Shown piece after piece: positions 26,666 to 38,239 of a DNA stretch of 64,000 nt; position 1 is the first letter of the stretch, and each line of letters opens with the position of its first letter. Origin of the DNA: Philopedon plagiatum (taxonomy: Eukaryota; Arthropoda; Insecta; Coleoptera; Curculionidae); the NCBI GenBank assembly GCA_963971165.1, contig OZ020193.1, positions 20,299,922 to 20,363,921 of the forward strand, in the 5' to 3' direction. Both the position numbers and the translations under genes were made by a program. The notes beneath the pieces were generated by a model that worked only from the letters and a program-made list of their open reading frames with translations, did no database searches and was not told the origin of the DNA.

Positions 26666-29600
26666 CTAATTATAACTAATATTTTCGGGTAAAAAACTTT
26701 GCATAGCTTGTATTAACATATTTAGGTTATCTTCAGGGTTTGTTTCGTAAAACTTTATGTCTGGGTGCCCCCAAGGTAGAGTTTTTGTTGTTGATGGTAT
26801 AATATAACGTTTATCGTCGTGGTGACATAAAGCAACTTTATTAATTATTTCGGTATAAACGTCGTGTTTATAACTTCGAAAGGTTTTCATTTTTCGAAAT
26901 ATCTGACCACCACGTTCTACGATATTCCGATAATCTTCCAGGTGAAGCTGTTTTTCAATTACACGTTTTTTTATACCTTTCGCTTTTTTAATTTCGCTAC
27001 TGATTGAGTTTATGTAATAAGCTTTGGCTCCGGTACCATAAAAACTTATTATTGGATCACCTGGAAATTCATCCTTCATTCTACCTACTACTGACTGACT
27101 TTTTTTTATGTTAAAAATATTTCCTTCGGTATAATTGGATGTATCGAATTTATCCGGATTTTCTGCAATTATACGATAAAAATTTTCGGTGTAAACTTTT
27201 AATATTAACGAATCTGTGTCGGTATACAGTAAAGAAGCATTTTTGCCAAATTTTGCTTTAATGAATGAGTAGAAAAAATCATAAATTACTGTTTTCGACA
27301 TGTCCAGTATGGAAAATCCGATATAAATTGGTTTATTATAAGTTACCTTTAATCGATCCATATGAATGGCAACGAATTCTTTATTAAAAACCGTTGAACT
27401 TTTAAAATAAGGACGAGAAATTAATGCTCGTGCCCCAATTTTATTCCTGTCATTTTCCCATCGGGTGACTAGTTTTATATCATTACGATTCTCCACATTT
27501 TCCATGGTCTTGCCGAAAACAGCATTAATGATTAATTTAAAAGTGTCTTTACCAAACTTTGTTGTTGCCCTATTGCGCAAATCTGTATTTAAGTCGATAT
27601 ATGTCTTTAACCAGGGGGATTGATTAAATTTTAAAATTCTGTGTGTTTGCATTACCATTAGGCCGTTATTGATTGCTTGTTTTAATGTTCGGTAATGAAT
27701 GATGTATTTCTTTTTATGGTTTAAATTCGGAATTAACTTTGAAAATTTTGCCGATTCCGTGGGTGGTACAATATTTTCAACTAAAAAGGGTAAGTCGGAA
27801 TGATCATCATATAGCGTATCCGGATAATGAACGTCAACTTCCAAAACGTATCCTTCTGGACCATTATCGTCCACATCCATAATATTTAAATTTAAAATTT
27901 CATGCTCTGATAACCATCTAAAGCCGCCAAATGGTAATGCTTGCGACATACTATGACCGTACAGATTTGTTGCATCAAGATAAACAATGAAAGATGATGG
28001 CTCGTTAGGATCGTAGTTTGGTACATATATGTTGTTGGCAGCGTGCATCCTTTCTGAACACTGACTTATACCGCCTCGAATACCTTTTTTGAAAAAATGA
28101 ACCGTGTCGATATCGGTCAATAGCTCTAACTCTACCTTAGAAATACGCAACATACAATCAAACGAATAACTTGGAAGGGTATGGTACTGTGCTGGATCCA
28201 GTTTATACGTTTCTAAACAAGTATCGCGAAACTGTTCAAAAACATCGGTTAATAATAAAACATCAGATTTCAAATATAAATCCGAATAGTCCCCCAAATT
28301 CTTACAATTAAATGTGTCCCACACCTTTTTAGCTCTATCATAATCTTCATCGCTAATGTGCTCCTCTGACAAACTATCATAAAACTGATTTTTTGTGGGT
28401 AAAGTTGGATGGTTCATTTTGTCTATTGAATCGACAAAACTATAGGGAAAAACACCTTTTTTACGCATTAAATTAAACTGCTCATTATCAGAAAAATATT
28501 TTCCTGTTTCCCTGAAACTACCCACAGCTAATCCATTACCCAAATTTTCCAGTGACGTTGATAGAAATTTAAAACTATCGATGAACCGCAATTTCAAATA
28601 TTTTTTCTTTATTGTCCCACTTTTATTATCGACATAATCGTGAACGTAAATACTTTTCGTAAACGAAATATACTTTTCCTTGCTTTGAGCTAAAACATCG
28701 ATCTTGTCTCCGTGACGACACAACTCTTTAATAAACATGTGGCAATCGTACCCGCTCAAGTTATGAAATATAATTGGAATAAAATTGGGTAACTTATAAT
28801 TTAAATTGCAAATCGAATGAGCAGCACCAGGTCTTTTTTTCCCAGTTATGTGACAGTGGTCCTTTACTTTACAATTATTATTTTCAAAAGGTCGTTCACA
28901 TATACCACATTTTGTGGCATTATTGAACTCCGCTATTTGGTCAGCCGTTAAAGTTTCCATTGCTTTTATATCTCTTAAGTATGTATTGTAAAGAGATCTT
29001 AAATCACTTTCAAGTCGAGAAACGAAAACCTGGGCTGCGTCGTTTCCCCGGTAGAGCTCAAATTTTGAAATCGAATCGTCAAAGGAGCACTTAATTAAAT
29101 ACGCAAAAGAATACGGTTCATGTTTGATGCTTTTGACTAAGTAAGAATTTGTGGGATTCGGTTCCACTGTATCCAGTGGTTTAAGCACCGATTCAAAATC
29201 CGCGTAAACGACAAACGGTACACGCATTTGCTTTTCTATGTTGTCAAATTTTAATATATTTTCACTTACACTCCTTCCAAATTTATCTATTTTTAAATTT
29301 AGTGATGGTGTTAATGAATATTTGTGGTTACAGTCATTTTTTTGGTGTGATATCAAAGATGATGGTGAACTAAAATATATCAAACAACCATCACAAAAAT
29401 ACATTTTATCTCTACGTGATGTAATTTGACTGGAACATAATTTCGATAAGTCTTTTATCCAACAATAATGACTTTTAGAACAACGCGTATCACAAATATG
29501 TTCATCATCATCTTTAATACTACAATCCTTTGTTATTAACAACAAGTTGACATGTCTGTTAAGTTTTCTACCCGAATACCTTAATGGACCGACAACTTCG

Positions 29601-30615
29601 TACTTTAACATATTATTTTCGAAATTTTTTTGCAAACCATAAACGTTAACTGAAATATTATTCATTTCTTCAAATTTTGATATATCACGCAACTTTACTG
29701 GAAAGTCTATACCTGTAAAATTCAGCACTCTTGAATAGTGTGGATAAGATTGAATCTGTGATGCCATTCTAGTGGTGGGGCACAAAGCAGACACGATTGA
29801 CCACGCAAAACAACACTCATCTTGATTAAACACATTGATGATGGCTTTTTTCAATTCGATGAATCGGGGTAACTTTATATATGAAGATCCACCAAAAGGT
29901 TTATACTCGTTGACATTTACTTCCAGGTATAGAATTTTTTCCAGAGCCCAACCTACGAAAACAAAAAAGAATGACATAAGTATTTATTTTATTTTTAGTC
30001 GTTAATTTATAACATACCTGAATCTTTTTCCTGAAACTCAGTCGATTGAGTCTTCATGGCTTCCACTAATGATTGATATATTTCTTCCAAATCGCTTCCT
30101 GAAGTGACAATTTCATTGCGTGTATTAAATGACTTGTCACTGTACATATTATCTTGTGTTGGTAAAAGATACCGACCAACAACCACCATATTAACTTTCA
30201 AAGCACAACGCACTCTTACTAGGTCACTTACTACCTCTAACACTCTTGCTTTAATTTCATCAAAAAATAATGAATAGTCAGTATGTTCATTATCACTTGA
30301 TATACGGTATGTGGCAATCCTATTTCTAAAAGCACTGGACACTAGCTCAACACCAGCTGATATTGGTGAACATGCATTACTTTTATGGTGTATTGTTCTT
30401 TGATGACCTGCCATTCGATTTGCTGGTATGGTTATATTGCAGCAAGTGCAAGTACGCACCTCGGATGTTGATGCCCCATCGTCAACTTTTCGCTGTTTTC
30501 CACCATGCATATTTTCAAATCGTGCTACGCACGATTCTCGTTTATGTCGTAACATATTATAACTCCGAGTAAATGATTTACCACAATTTTCACACACGTA
30601 CGCCATGACTTTCAA
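26666..30615 (-). CDS. POLB: Protein-primed DNA polymerase B (two exons)
   Basis: Exon 1 is 30018-30615 and exon 2 is 26666-29952, giving about 1294 aa. Exon 1 encodes N-terminal zinc-finger-like motifs (C8-x2-C11 with H23 and C28; a second C-x-C-C to HH set near 56-76). The spliced frame restores a conserved Ser-Gly-Trp-Ala-Leu block seen in related polymerases. In the whole protein: Exo I near D451/E453 (VYADFES), an endonuclease-VII-like Cys/His insert at about 548-581, Exo II near 602, GIRGG near 822-826, motif A near D858 (YLDATNLYG), motif B near 1004-1012 and motif C YTDTDS near 1108-1113. It replicates the element from a protein primer. All active-site residues are present. TATA at 30682, AATAAA just behind the stop. 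Confidence 0.95.
29953..30017 (-). other. 65-nt spliceosomal intron in POLB
   Basis: Donor CAG/GTATGTT and acceptor TTTTCGTAG/G on the minus strand, with an AT-rich body and a pyrimidine-rich end. Removing it keeps the frame and removes the exon-1 frame stop at 30007-30009. It also replaces the leading MSFFFVFV of the unspliced exon-2 frame. Confidence 0.88.
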
Positions 30616-30681
30616 ATTAACTTGCTTGAACCGTTTTACTCAACACAATGTTCTATACTAAAATTTAACCCCCCCTACCCT

Positions 30682-30689
30682 CATATATA
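30682..30689 (-). promoter_or_regulatory. TATA box of POLB
   Basis: TATATATG on the minus strand, about 70 bp before the ATG. A CAAGGTA motif lies near 30757, between it and the TIR. Confidence 0.6.
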
Positions 30690-30775
30690 CCGATCCACAT
30701 TTAGACCCAACCCACTCGACCGTCATACCAAAACATGTTACACCCCAGTAATAACTCAAGGTAAACTAACATCAT

Positions 30776-31063
30776 AAATGTAACCTTGAAATAAGCGTCG
30801 TACACCTGGTCATCACCAAACAAAGAAACAGCTGCTCGCATTCATTGAAAATATGCACCGCAAATGTAACCTTGAAATAAGCATCGTACACCTGGTCATC
30901 ACCAAACAAAGAAACATCTGCTCGCGTTCAAGGCCAAGTTCTTGACCTTGACCTTGGAATAACACCTGCGCATATCAAGGCCAAATAACAATAGCACACC
31001 TGGGCGTTCAAGGTCGACCCTACTGCGCATGCGGAGACTCGGGGAGCATCATATCCCTCTACT
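30776..31063 (-). repeat. Right terminal inverted repeat of the Polinton (288 bp)
   Basis: Mirror of 10060-10347. Equal length and matching sequence throughout indicate that few or no mutations have accumulated since insertion. Confidence 0.95.
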
Positions 31064-31069
31064 ATTCTC
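31064..31069. repeat. Right target-site duplication ATTCTC
   Basis: Identical to 10054-10059. Confidence 0.95.
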
Positions 31070-31870
31070 CGAGAACAATGAGAATTTATCGGAAATTTTA
31101 GAGAATTTATTTTATATGTTGGAGAATTTTATGTTTTGACTGCATAATCTGAAAAAACTTTTTTTTTACCAAAAGTAATTTTTACAATAATTTTATCTGA
31201 AAAAATAAGGAGATGTAGAGATGGGATATTCTCGAGAATTTATTATTGGGAAATATTCTCTGAGAAAAATGAGATTTTATCGGAAATTTTGGAGAATTTA
31301 TTTTATATGTTGGAGAATTTTATGTTTTGTTTGACTGCATAAATTGGAAGAACATATTTTTTTACCCAAAGTAGTTTTTACAATAATTTTATCTGAAAAA
31401 ATAAAGAGATAGCACTGCAAAATACCTAATTTAGAAAATATTTATGTATGTGACTACGCTTGTTATTCAAAATAAGGACACATTAAATTTTTATTTCCAT
31501 TATTTTCGAATAACTTTATTTATAAATAAAAAACAACTTAGAAACGCATTGTATAAAATAACATGACTAAACAAGTTGTTTAAAACAACACAGAAAAAAA
31601 TAAAGATAAAAATGCTCCAGCTCCATCTATGATACAATAGCAGCATTAAAATAAATTACCTTAAATTTCCGTAAATACTTTTATATTCTCCGAAAATATT
31701 AATTTTCCCGAGAACATTCTCGTTCTCGGAAATATTCTCGGTAATTTTCCAGTAATTTATATTTTTTTCTAAAATTATAAATTCTCGAGAATTTATGCTG
31801 GGAAATATTCTCGGTAATTTACCGTTCTCCGGAAATATTCCCTTGAGAACATTCTCATGGCACATCTCTA
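31070..31870. repeat. Remaining right part of the hAT-like host element, GAGAATTT-rich
   Basis: It contains a second copy of the insertion-site neighbourhood at about 31213-31340 and many TTCTCGAGAATTT/AAATATTCTC variants. The right terminus CACATCTCTA is at 31861-31870. Non-coding. Confidence 0.65.
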
Positions 31871-32684
31871 TAAGCATATGGACTTTTTTTCATGATTCCA
31901 CGTTTAGACTCTGGAAACGGAAATCGAACCGGGTTTAGTGGATTAGTACCTAATAATATAACTTTCAAAAATAATATCAAAAATTATTTAGTAGGGGTAG
32001 GATTGGAAGAATGATTTTTTATAAATCAAAATCCTACCCATTTATGCCAACTAGTATACTACTGTCATTTTTTTTTGGTTTTCTTTTTTACTTTTATCAA
32101 TTTTGTATTTATATTTTAAATTGTTTTATTGGCAACATCTTTATTATTATTATTATTAATTCCGTATTATCAGTTCATGCTTGTTCAGATGTGCAGTACG
32201 CGAAATTACCATTTTATGTTTATGCAAAATATTCCGGGAATTAAAATTGTTTTAATTTGTTGCTTTTTTTGGGTACTTAACCTTTAAATTATTTTTCTAA
32301 TATTACTTACCATCAATGTCCGATTACTTATTTGCCATTTACGTAATTCTTTTTTGTACGTCCGATAATTTAATGAACTATGCACTTTTTTAGTAGCAAA
32401 TTAAAAAATTCATAACAACCAGAAGTTATTAATTCATTCGAAAAAATAGTACCGTAAGTACGGGGTCATACTCCAACGCACTTTTTACATTACCAATATT
32501 TTTATCATAAACAAACTATGTCATTATAGGAAAAAAACAATATCCGGATTTCAGAGCGGTTTATTCCCAGTCGATGGCGGCCCTAACGCCCCCGTAACCC
32601 CCGCGATGCGGAGAGCCCCAAGCTAATTGGGGGGCCCCGCGGCTTGAACTCGGCTTTTTTCTTGGTTGGTACCATTGACCAATA
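31871..32684. other. AT-rich intergenic DNA, nothing recognised
   Basis: Only short frames. A small GC-rich palindromic patch lies near 32575-32650. Confidence 0.45.
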
Positions 32685-33802
32685 ACACTAGTTTACAAGA
32701 AAAATGTACCTCGTGAAAAAGGTGTTTTTTAACCTAATTCGAGGTCGCTGAAAACGAAAATGACAATCATTTATTTTTCTAAAGAAGCGTTTGCGAAATA
32801 TTCGCAAAAAACGTGTTTTTCGGCTCTTTTTCCAGTTATGGTCCAACATTTCGAGAAAGGTAGACGTAATCGACCTAAAATGTACACACATTTCGAGGTA
32901 CGCTTCTTTTTTCACATAAATATTAATTTTGAGTCAATTGGAGAGTATTTTTTGAGTTACAGCTACTGAAAGTTGAAAAAAACTGCATTTTTTGAGCTTT
33001 TTTGAAAACTGCACATTTTTGTTTGTTTTATTTAGTTATTCGGAATTTTTTTCATGTTTTTTGAATTGCATATATGAAAGATTAGTTGGTCACGAAAATA
33101 TATTGCCCAAGTTTGTTCAAATCGGTTGTAAAATGTGGAAGATATTACTGATTAAGTGAAGGCAGACGATTTCAGCTTTTGCCATGAACGCCCAGAAGTC
33201 CGAAGAAATTAGGTGAACTTTGCTCATGTAATTAAGGTAGTAAAGCCGAACATACTCATTTGAAACTAATTTCTCCGGACTTCTGGGCGTTCATGGCAAA
33301 TGCTGAAATCGTCTGCCTTCACTTAATCAGTAATATCTTCCACATTTTACAACCGATTTGAACAAACTTGGGCAATATGTTTTCGTGAAGAAATAATCTT
33401 TCATATGCAATTCCAAAAACATGAAAAAAAATTTCCTAATAACTAAATAAAACAAACAAAAATGTGCAATTTTCAAAAAAGCTCAAAAAATGTAGTTTTT
33501 TTCAACTTTCAGTAGCTGTAACTCAAAAAATATTCTTCCAATCGACTCAAAATTAATATTATGTGAAAAAAGAAGCGTACCCCGAAATGTGTGTACATTT
33601 TGGGTCGATTACGTCTATCGTTCTCGAGATGTTGGACCATAACTGGAAAAAGAGCCGAAAAACACGTTTTTTGCGAATATTGCGCAAACGCTTCTTTGGA
33701 AAAATAAATGATTGCCATTTTCGTTTTCAGCGACCGCGAATTAGGTTAAAACACTTTTTTCACGAGGTACCTCGAATGAAGGTAAAATTTGTAAACTAGT
33801 GT
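32685..33802. repeat. Large fold-back element, arms about 530 bp
   Basis: It begins ACACTAGTTTACAA and ends with its complement. The left arm (to about 33200) and right arm (from about 33280) match with few differences around a short centre near 33215-33265. Both arms give mirrored short frames, which are artefacts. No transposase; a fold-back transposon. Confidence 0.9.
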
Positions 33803-34029
33803 AATCTACCACTACTAGAGACAACAATAATTACAAACAGTGCTGCCACGACTGACTTTCAAAGCGTACTGAATCTAGGGCATAAAATGTACTAAATCTT
33901 TAAAAAATGTACTGAATGACGGAAATTCAAAAATTGGAACGTCAAAGAATTTAAAACATTTAAAATAACTTTCTCCGCAGTTTAAAATAGAGGGTGGTTA
34001 AATAAAACACTTATGGAAACAGTTGGGTA

Positions 34030-34150
34030 TCCGTCCGCCTGTTCGTCCATCCGTCTGTCACAGGCGATTTTCTCTGAAACAATTCGACGAAAAAATTTGA
34101 AATTTAGCACAGAGATAGAGTGTGGTGACCCAATTATAGACGTGAAAGAT
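34030..34150 (+). repeat. Dispersed repeat copy, reverse partner of 9010-9125
   Basis: The phrases CACAGGCGATTTTCTCTGA, AAATTTAGCACAGAGAT and CCAATTATAGACGTGA are shared in inverse orientation. Confidence 0.65.
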
Positions 34151-34250
34151 AAAATGTTGAATTTTGATTTTGGTTGGGTTTGATTGGGTAATTTGGGTAA
34201 TTTCAGGGGGTAAAGTGGGGAACGAAAAAAAAAATTCCAGTGGCATCGTG

Positions 34251-35844
34251 TACACAGAAAAAACACTATCGTGTATTGAATTGGATACCATTCACTCAAT
34301 GACACACTCTATTCCGTATTGCACAATACAAATTCGGTTTATTTCAATAATTAGTGTATCATTGTTAACCAATAGGCTATGTTATAAGATTGTTTGAAAT
34401 ATAAGGTTTCATTGGTTTTTAATGGATCGTTCAAATATAACAATTATTTGATGATAGTAATACCCCATTCTAAATTCAATACAAACTATCATTGGTTTCA
34501 CTAGAAATTTATTTGTAAGAATATCCACCTCATTTGATGCAAAATAGCTATTATTGTTTCAATTACAACGGTAATTCATTTAATGTAACTTCTAATCGAA
34601 AAAAAAATTTTTCTTTAAATTCAATCCTATATGTGTTTTCAAGAACAATTTAATTACTCTTATTTAATATAATGAAGAATTTCTATTACATCAATAGTTA
34701 TTCTTATATTTGAAACAAATGATCCACGCTTTATTTTAAAATAATTTTTATTTATTATTTATTTATTAAACATACATTGTTTCGACATTCTGTAAACATT
34801 TAAATATAAAAAAAGCACATTTTATTAACACCGCACTAACGCGAACACCGTACACTTTTTATATTTATTTCACTCCAAATATTGGATCTGCTTCTTTTCA
34901 AAACTGTCTGCTTTTGGCTTGTATAGGTACAGGATGCAAGACGGAACAAAGGTTTATAACACTGCATTCGAATCTCCTAAATTTACAGCTAGATTTGGTG
35001 GAAACCATGTCTAAAAAATACAAATTCAACAATAAACTTGCGATCATATTTAATGTTAATAGTTTTTTAACAATACGTATCGGCTGAGTAAACAGTTTTA
35101 TAATAGACTAGCCAAGAGAGATTTACAAATAAAAAAAAACACAACTTATTCTTGCAAACCGTTTAGATTTGTTTTACTTACCATAAAACACTGAATTGAG
35201 TTGCCCAGTCCCGGAGATGTATTATTTTTGGCGTATGACGCAATAAACAAACAGGATGCAAGCTTAAACGACGATTGAACGAACAAATACCAAGAGCACA
35301 ATTTTAACCCCTCCCTTCGCAAGCAATAGAACTAATATTTCAGCCAACAATAGAACCCATTGAATTAATATTTTTTATTATTTCTCTAATACCTTATATA
35401 TTGTATAACAGTTTTCATTTTAATTGAAATGATATGAGGATAATTCACTTAATTTTTAGATTTTATTATTTAAAATGTAGCTCTTGTTCGTTTAATAAAA
35501 TATATTTTAATTTGAATCACACCGCCCACAAATAGCTACTTTTCACCCAATTATATTTGAGCATTCTCGTCAAATAATTTAATGTTTTAGCTTAAACAAT
35601 CCTATACTCTAAGGATTATTAGTAATTTGTTGGTTTCCAATAGAATTTTTGTAATTAAAACAATGGTAATATAGTTTTCAAAGAAGTAAGACTACTTTTG
35701 AATTCTAATAATTAGGTCTATATTTAAAGCAATGTTTTTTTTTGTTATTTCAATGATGTTTTGTTGAGACAATATTAACTTTAATATAACTAATGTCAAG
35801 AATAATACTATTATTGAAAATAGCATAGCAGTTCTTTCTGTGTA
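34251..35844 (+). mobile_element. Non-autonomous TIR element, copy 1 (1.6 kb)
   Basis: The ends read TACACAGAAAAAACACTATC and, inverted, TTCTTTCTGTGTA. The body matches 39599-41113 in the opposite orientation over nearly its whole length, with moderate divergence. No transposase frame. Confidence 0.78.
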
Positions 35845-36428
35845 GGGTGTCAAATGAAAGTTTATTGACGCACGAATTCAACAATATATAAATATGATGT
35901 AATTTTTTGGCATTTTTTAAAACATTTTTCAGGAAAAACGCCTAAAAATTGCTGTCCCCCACCCTTATCACCAAAAAGATGGCACAAAAAAATCCGAAAA
36001 AAGGTATGAACATTGAGAATTTGGGATAGATTGAACCAAAACCATCAGGATTGAAAAGTTCTAGCGCGATCAATTATAAACAATTTAGTTGTTTATTCCC
36101 TTATACCTGTTGAACGATTGGTTTTAGAGAAAACGTTTTTTTCAACAAAAAATATTTCTCACGATATGAAGAACATGTTCTTACATGTTTTTCAATGAAA
36201 TTATTATTAAATTAATTATTAATAATTATTATTAATAATATAATTATATATATTAATATTAAACAATTATTAATTTAATGCGTGTCACTCTTCGATATAA
36301 AAAATGATAAATAGTTGAAGAGCGAAGTAAATAACGGACCAAGTGCCAAAAATATAAAACGGTTTTATTTAATTAAAGTGTCAATGTCTCTAAGGTACAT
36401 AACGGACTTTGTTGCATATTATGTATTG
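35845..36428. other. Unclassified intergenic DNA between elements
   Basis: AT-rich, with a run of ATTATTAATTAATA-type sequence near 36195-36275. No gene seen. The 8-bp hAT duplication ATGTATTG is at 36421-36428. Confidence 0.45.
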
Positions 36429-38173
36429 CAAGGCTGCTCAACCTTTTGAAGAGTCGGGCCAAAGGGTGGATTCAGTCGTTAACGACGGGCCACTTACATT
36501 TCCTGTTTCAGTTACTCTACTACTACTCTTTTTTTCAATGCATTCCTTAATTTTCAAAAATATGTCTTTTCCTTGGGTTGTACTTTCTAGCTGACAGACT
36601 TCTAGTAAATCTTGCAATACATTCCAATTTTCGTCAACACACCGCACAAAAATAGCCAACTGAGATCTACTCGTTAAATCGCAAGTTTCATCTAACGCCA
36701 ATGAGAAGTATTTGCACTCAGCTACGATTTCTCGAATCTGCTCATTGATGTCAGCTGCCATTTGCTCCACCCGTCTCGTGACATTGTGCCGTGAGAGTGA
36801 AATACTGTCCGTTTTAGCTTTGACGTGTTTATCATCACAATTTTGTGCAAAGATCGTCAAAGCCTCTTTAACAATCTCTCCATCGGAAAACGATTTCTTC
36901 TTTTTCGCTAAGAGCAAAGAAATCTCGTAAGATGTTTTGACCATGGATTCAAGCTCGTCGTGCCTTTTAACGAAAATATTGTGTTGGTTAAATAGTTCCC
37001 GTTTCTTTTTCTTTAAAAACTCTTCTCTGATAGCACTACCAACAGGGTAATCTTTGTCAAAATTATTATGATTTTGCTTATAATGCCTTTCTAAACTATA
37101 TTTTTTTGCAATAGCTACTGTAGTGAAACAAAGTAAACATGTAGGCTTACGCGCCTTGCTTTCAATAAAACAATATTTATTTTCCCATTCATCATGAAAA
37201 ACACGATAGGCCTCCGTTGATTTCGAACTACTCGGTTTGCTGTAAGCCATACTGAAACAAACCATATTTTGTATCGGTATATTTTCCTTTTCAAATAGGT
37301 AGGTACCTAAGTAATACGAAAACATAATTGAGGCGTCTAGTTGCAAAACCTGCTAAAACGCTCCTGCAACAAATTTTTGTTTATATCTCAAAATGATGCT
37401 ACTGCGATTTTTTTATCATACTGTTCAATCATTTTCGATCAAAATACTGTAAAAGACTACTAAACTAACACTTAAAAGTCCATTTGTGTTGCAAACTCCG
37501 CTTAAACACCTTCCGTTTCTTTCAAAACCTTCTAAAAATTAATTGATCAATGAGAGCACAGTATTCTGGTCACGTGACTGCGAAATTAATAAATTAATTA
37601 ATAAATAATTCGTATCAATTTTATTTTTGCCTATGGCTAACGCTATGCTTGTGAGCGGTTTTTTCAAATACTCGAAATTTTATGAAAAACGTTTTAGCGG
37701 GATTTGAAACTAGACTCCTCGATTATACACTTCATGAATGACCTTTGACAGCCAGTGTAAATACGAAATTGACAAAAACACAAATTCAAAAACTTCACTT
37801 TCAACAGTTAGTTGAACTATAACACGTACACACTCAATTGTTTCTCGAAGCATAATGAGACAGTAACGGGACGCGGGCGGGGTCGATGACCGTGTACAAT
37901 TCTAACTTTATGGCCTCTCGGAGCTTCGTTAGTTACGATGCGCAATCAGCGAATCTGTATGTCGCTGTGCGCAATGCACAATATTGTGGACGCGGGGGTG
38001 GGGCATCACTCCCCGCGCTGCGCGTAGCGAACTGACAGCTAACTTCAGAGAGGTCATAAAGTTTGAATCGGGATGTACTGTGCGCGGCGGGATTTTTGAA
38101 TTTGGTGCGTATTTTTAAACCATGCTTGCGCGGGCCACACTGTGGCCCGCGGGCCTGGGGTTGAGCAGCCTTG
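36429..38173 (-). mobile_element. hAT element with 8-bp target duplication
   Basis: The ends are CAAGGCTGCTCAACC at 36429 and its complement ending at 38173. They are flanked by perfect ATGTATTG duplications (36421-36428 and 38174-38181). At 1745 bp it is shorter than a full hAT, and the transposase is truncated, so it is a deleted, non-autonomous copy that could have been moved by a full-length relative. Confidence 0.92.
36438..37346 (-). pseudogene. Truncated hAT transposase (GTF2IRD2/ZBED-like)
   Basis: It has an N-terminal BED-like zinc finger region (CLLC, then a histidine pair in the LERHYKQNH block). The start of the hAT RNase-H-like core with FSLALDET follows, then a segment ending SQLAIFVR. 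Translation runs into the element's terminal repeat at about residue 290, and the distal catalytic part and hATC dimerisation domain are absent. A likely start is the Met at about residue 34 (MAYSKPSSSK), as in relatives. Non-functional by internal deletion. Confidence 0.8.
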
Positions 38174-38239
38174 ATGTATTGTGTATGTATGTTGATTAAT
38201 AGCTTGAAAATAATAAATTATTATTTTTTTTTTATCTAA

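Larger units (their letters stand above)
10060..31063. mobile_element. Complete Polinton/Maverick DNA element, 21 kb
   Basis: The limits are set by 288-bp terminal inverted repeats beginning AGTAGAGGG and by the 6-bp duplication ATTCTC on both sides; 6-bp duplications and TIRs starting AG are hallmarks of Polintons. The interior carries the whole core set: protein-primed polymerase B, retroviral-type integrase, FtsK/HerA-like ATPase, adenain-like protease, minor and major capsid proteins. It also carries a PLA2/core protein and about nine accessory frames. Polintons self-synthesise: the element DNA is copied by its own polymerase and inserted by the integrase, and the capsid genes imply possible virions. 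I read no stop or frameshift in core genes and saw no difference between the TIRs, so the copy looks recent and perhaps functional. Confidence 0.97.
10015..31870. mobile_element. Short hAT-like element split by the Polinton
   Basis: The outer ends read TAGAGATGG at 10015 and CACATCTCTA ending at 31870, so they are inverted. They are flanked by near-identical 8-bp repeats TACGCATA (10007-10014) and TAAGCATA (31871-31878), the duplication length of hAT elements. Without the 21-kb insertion about 850 bp remain, full of TTCTCGAGAAT-type motifs and with no transposase frame. One mismatch in the duplication suggests this element is older than the Polinton. Confidence 0.6.

Noticed and set aside
32685..33802. 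Mirrored short frames (about 70 aa) as a conserved gene pair
   Set aside because: They are the two arms of one fold-back repeat read on opposite strands.
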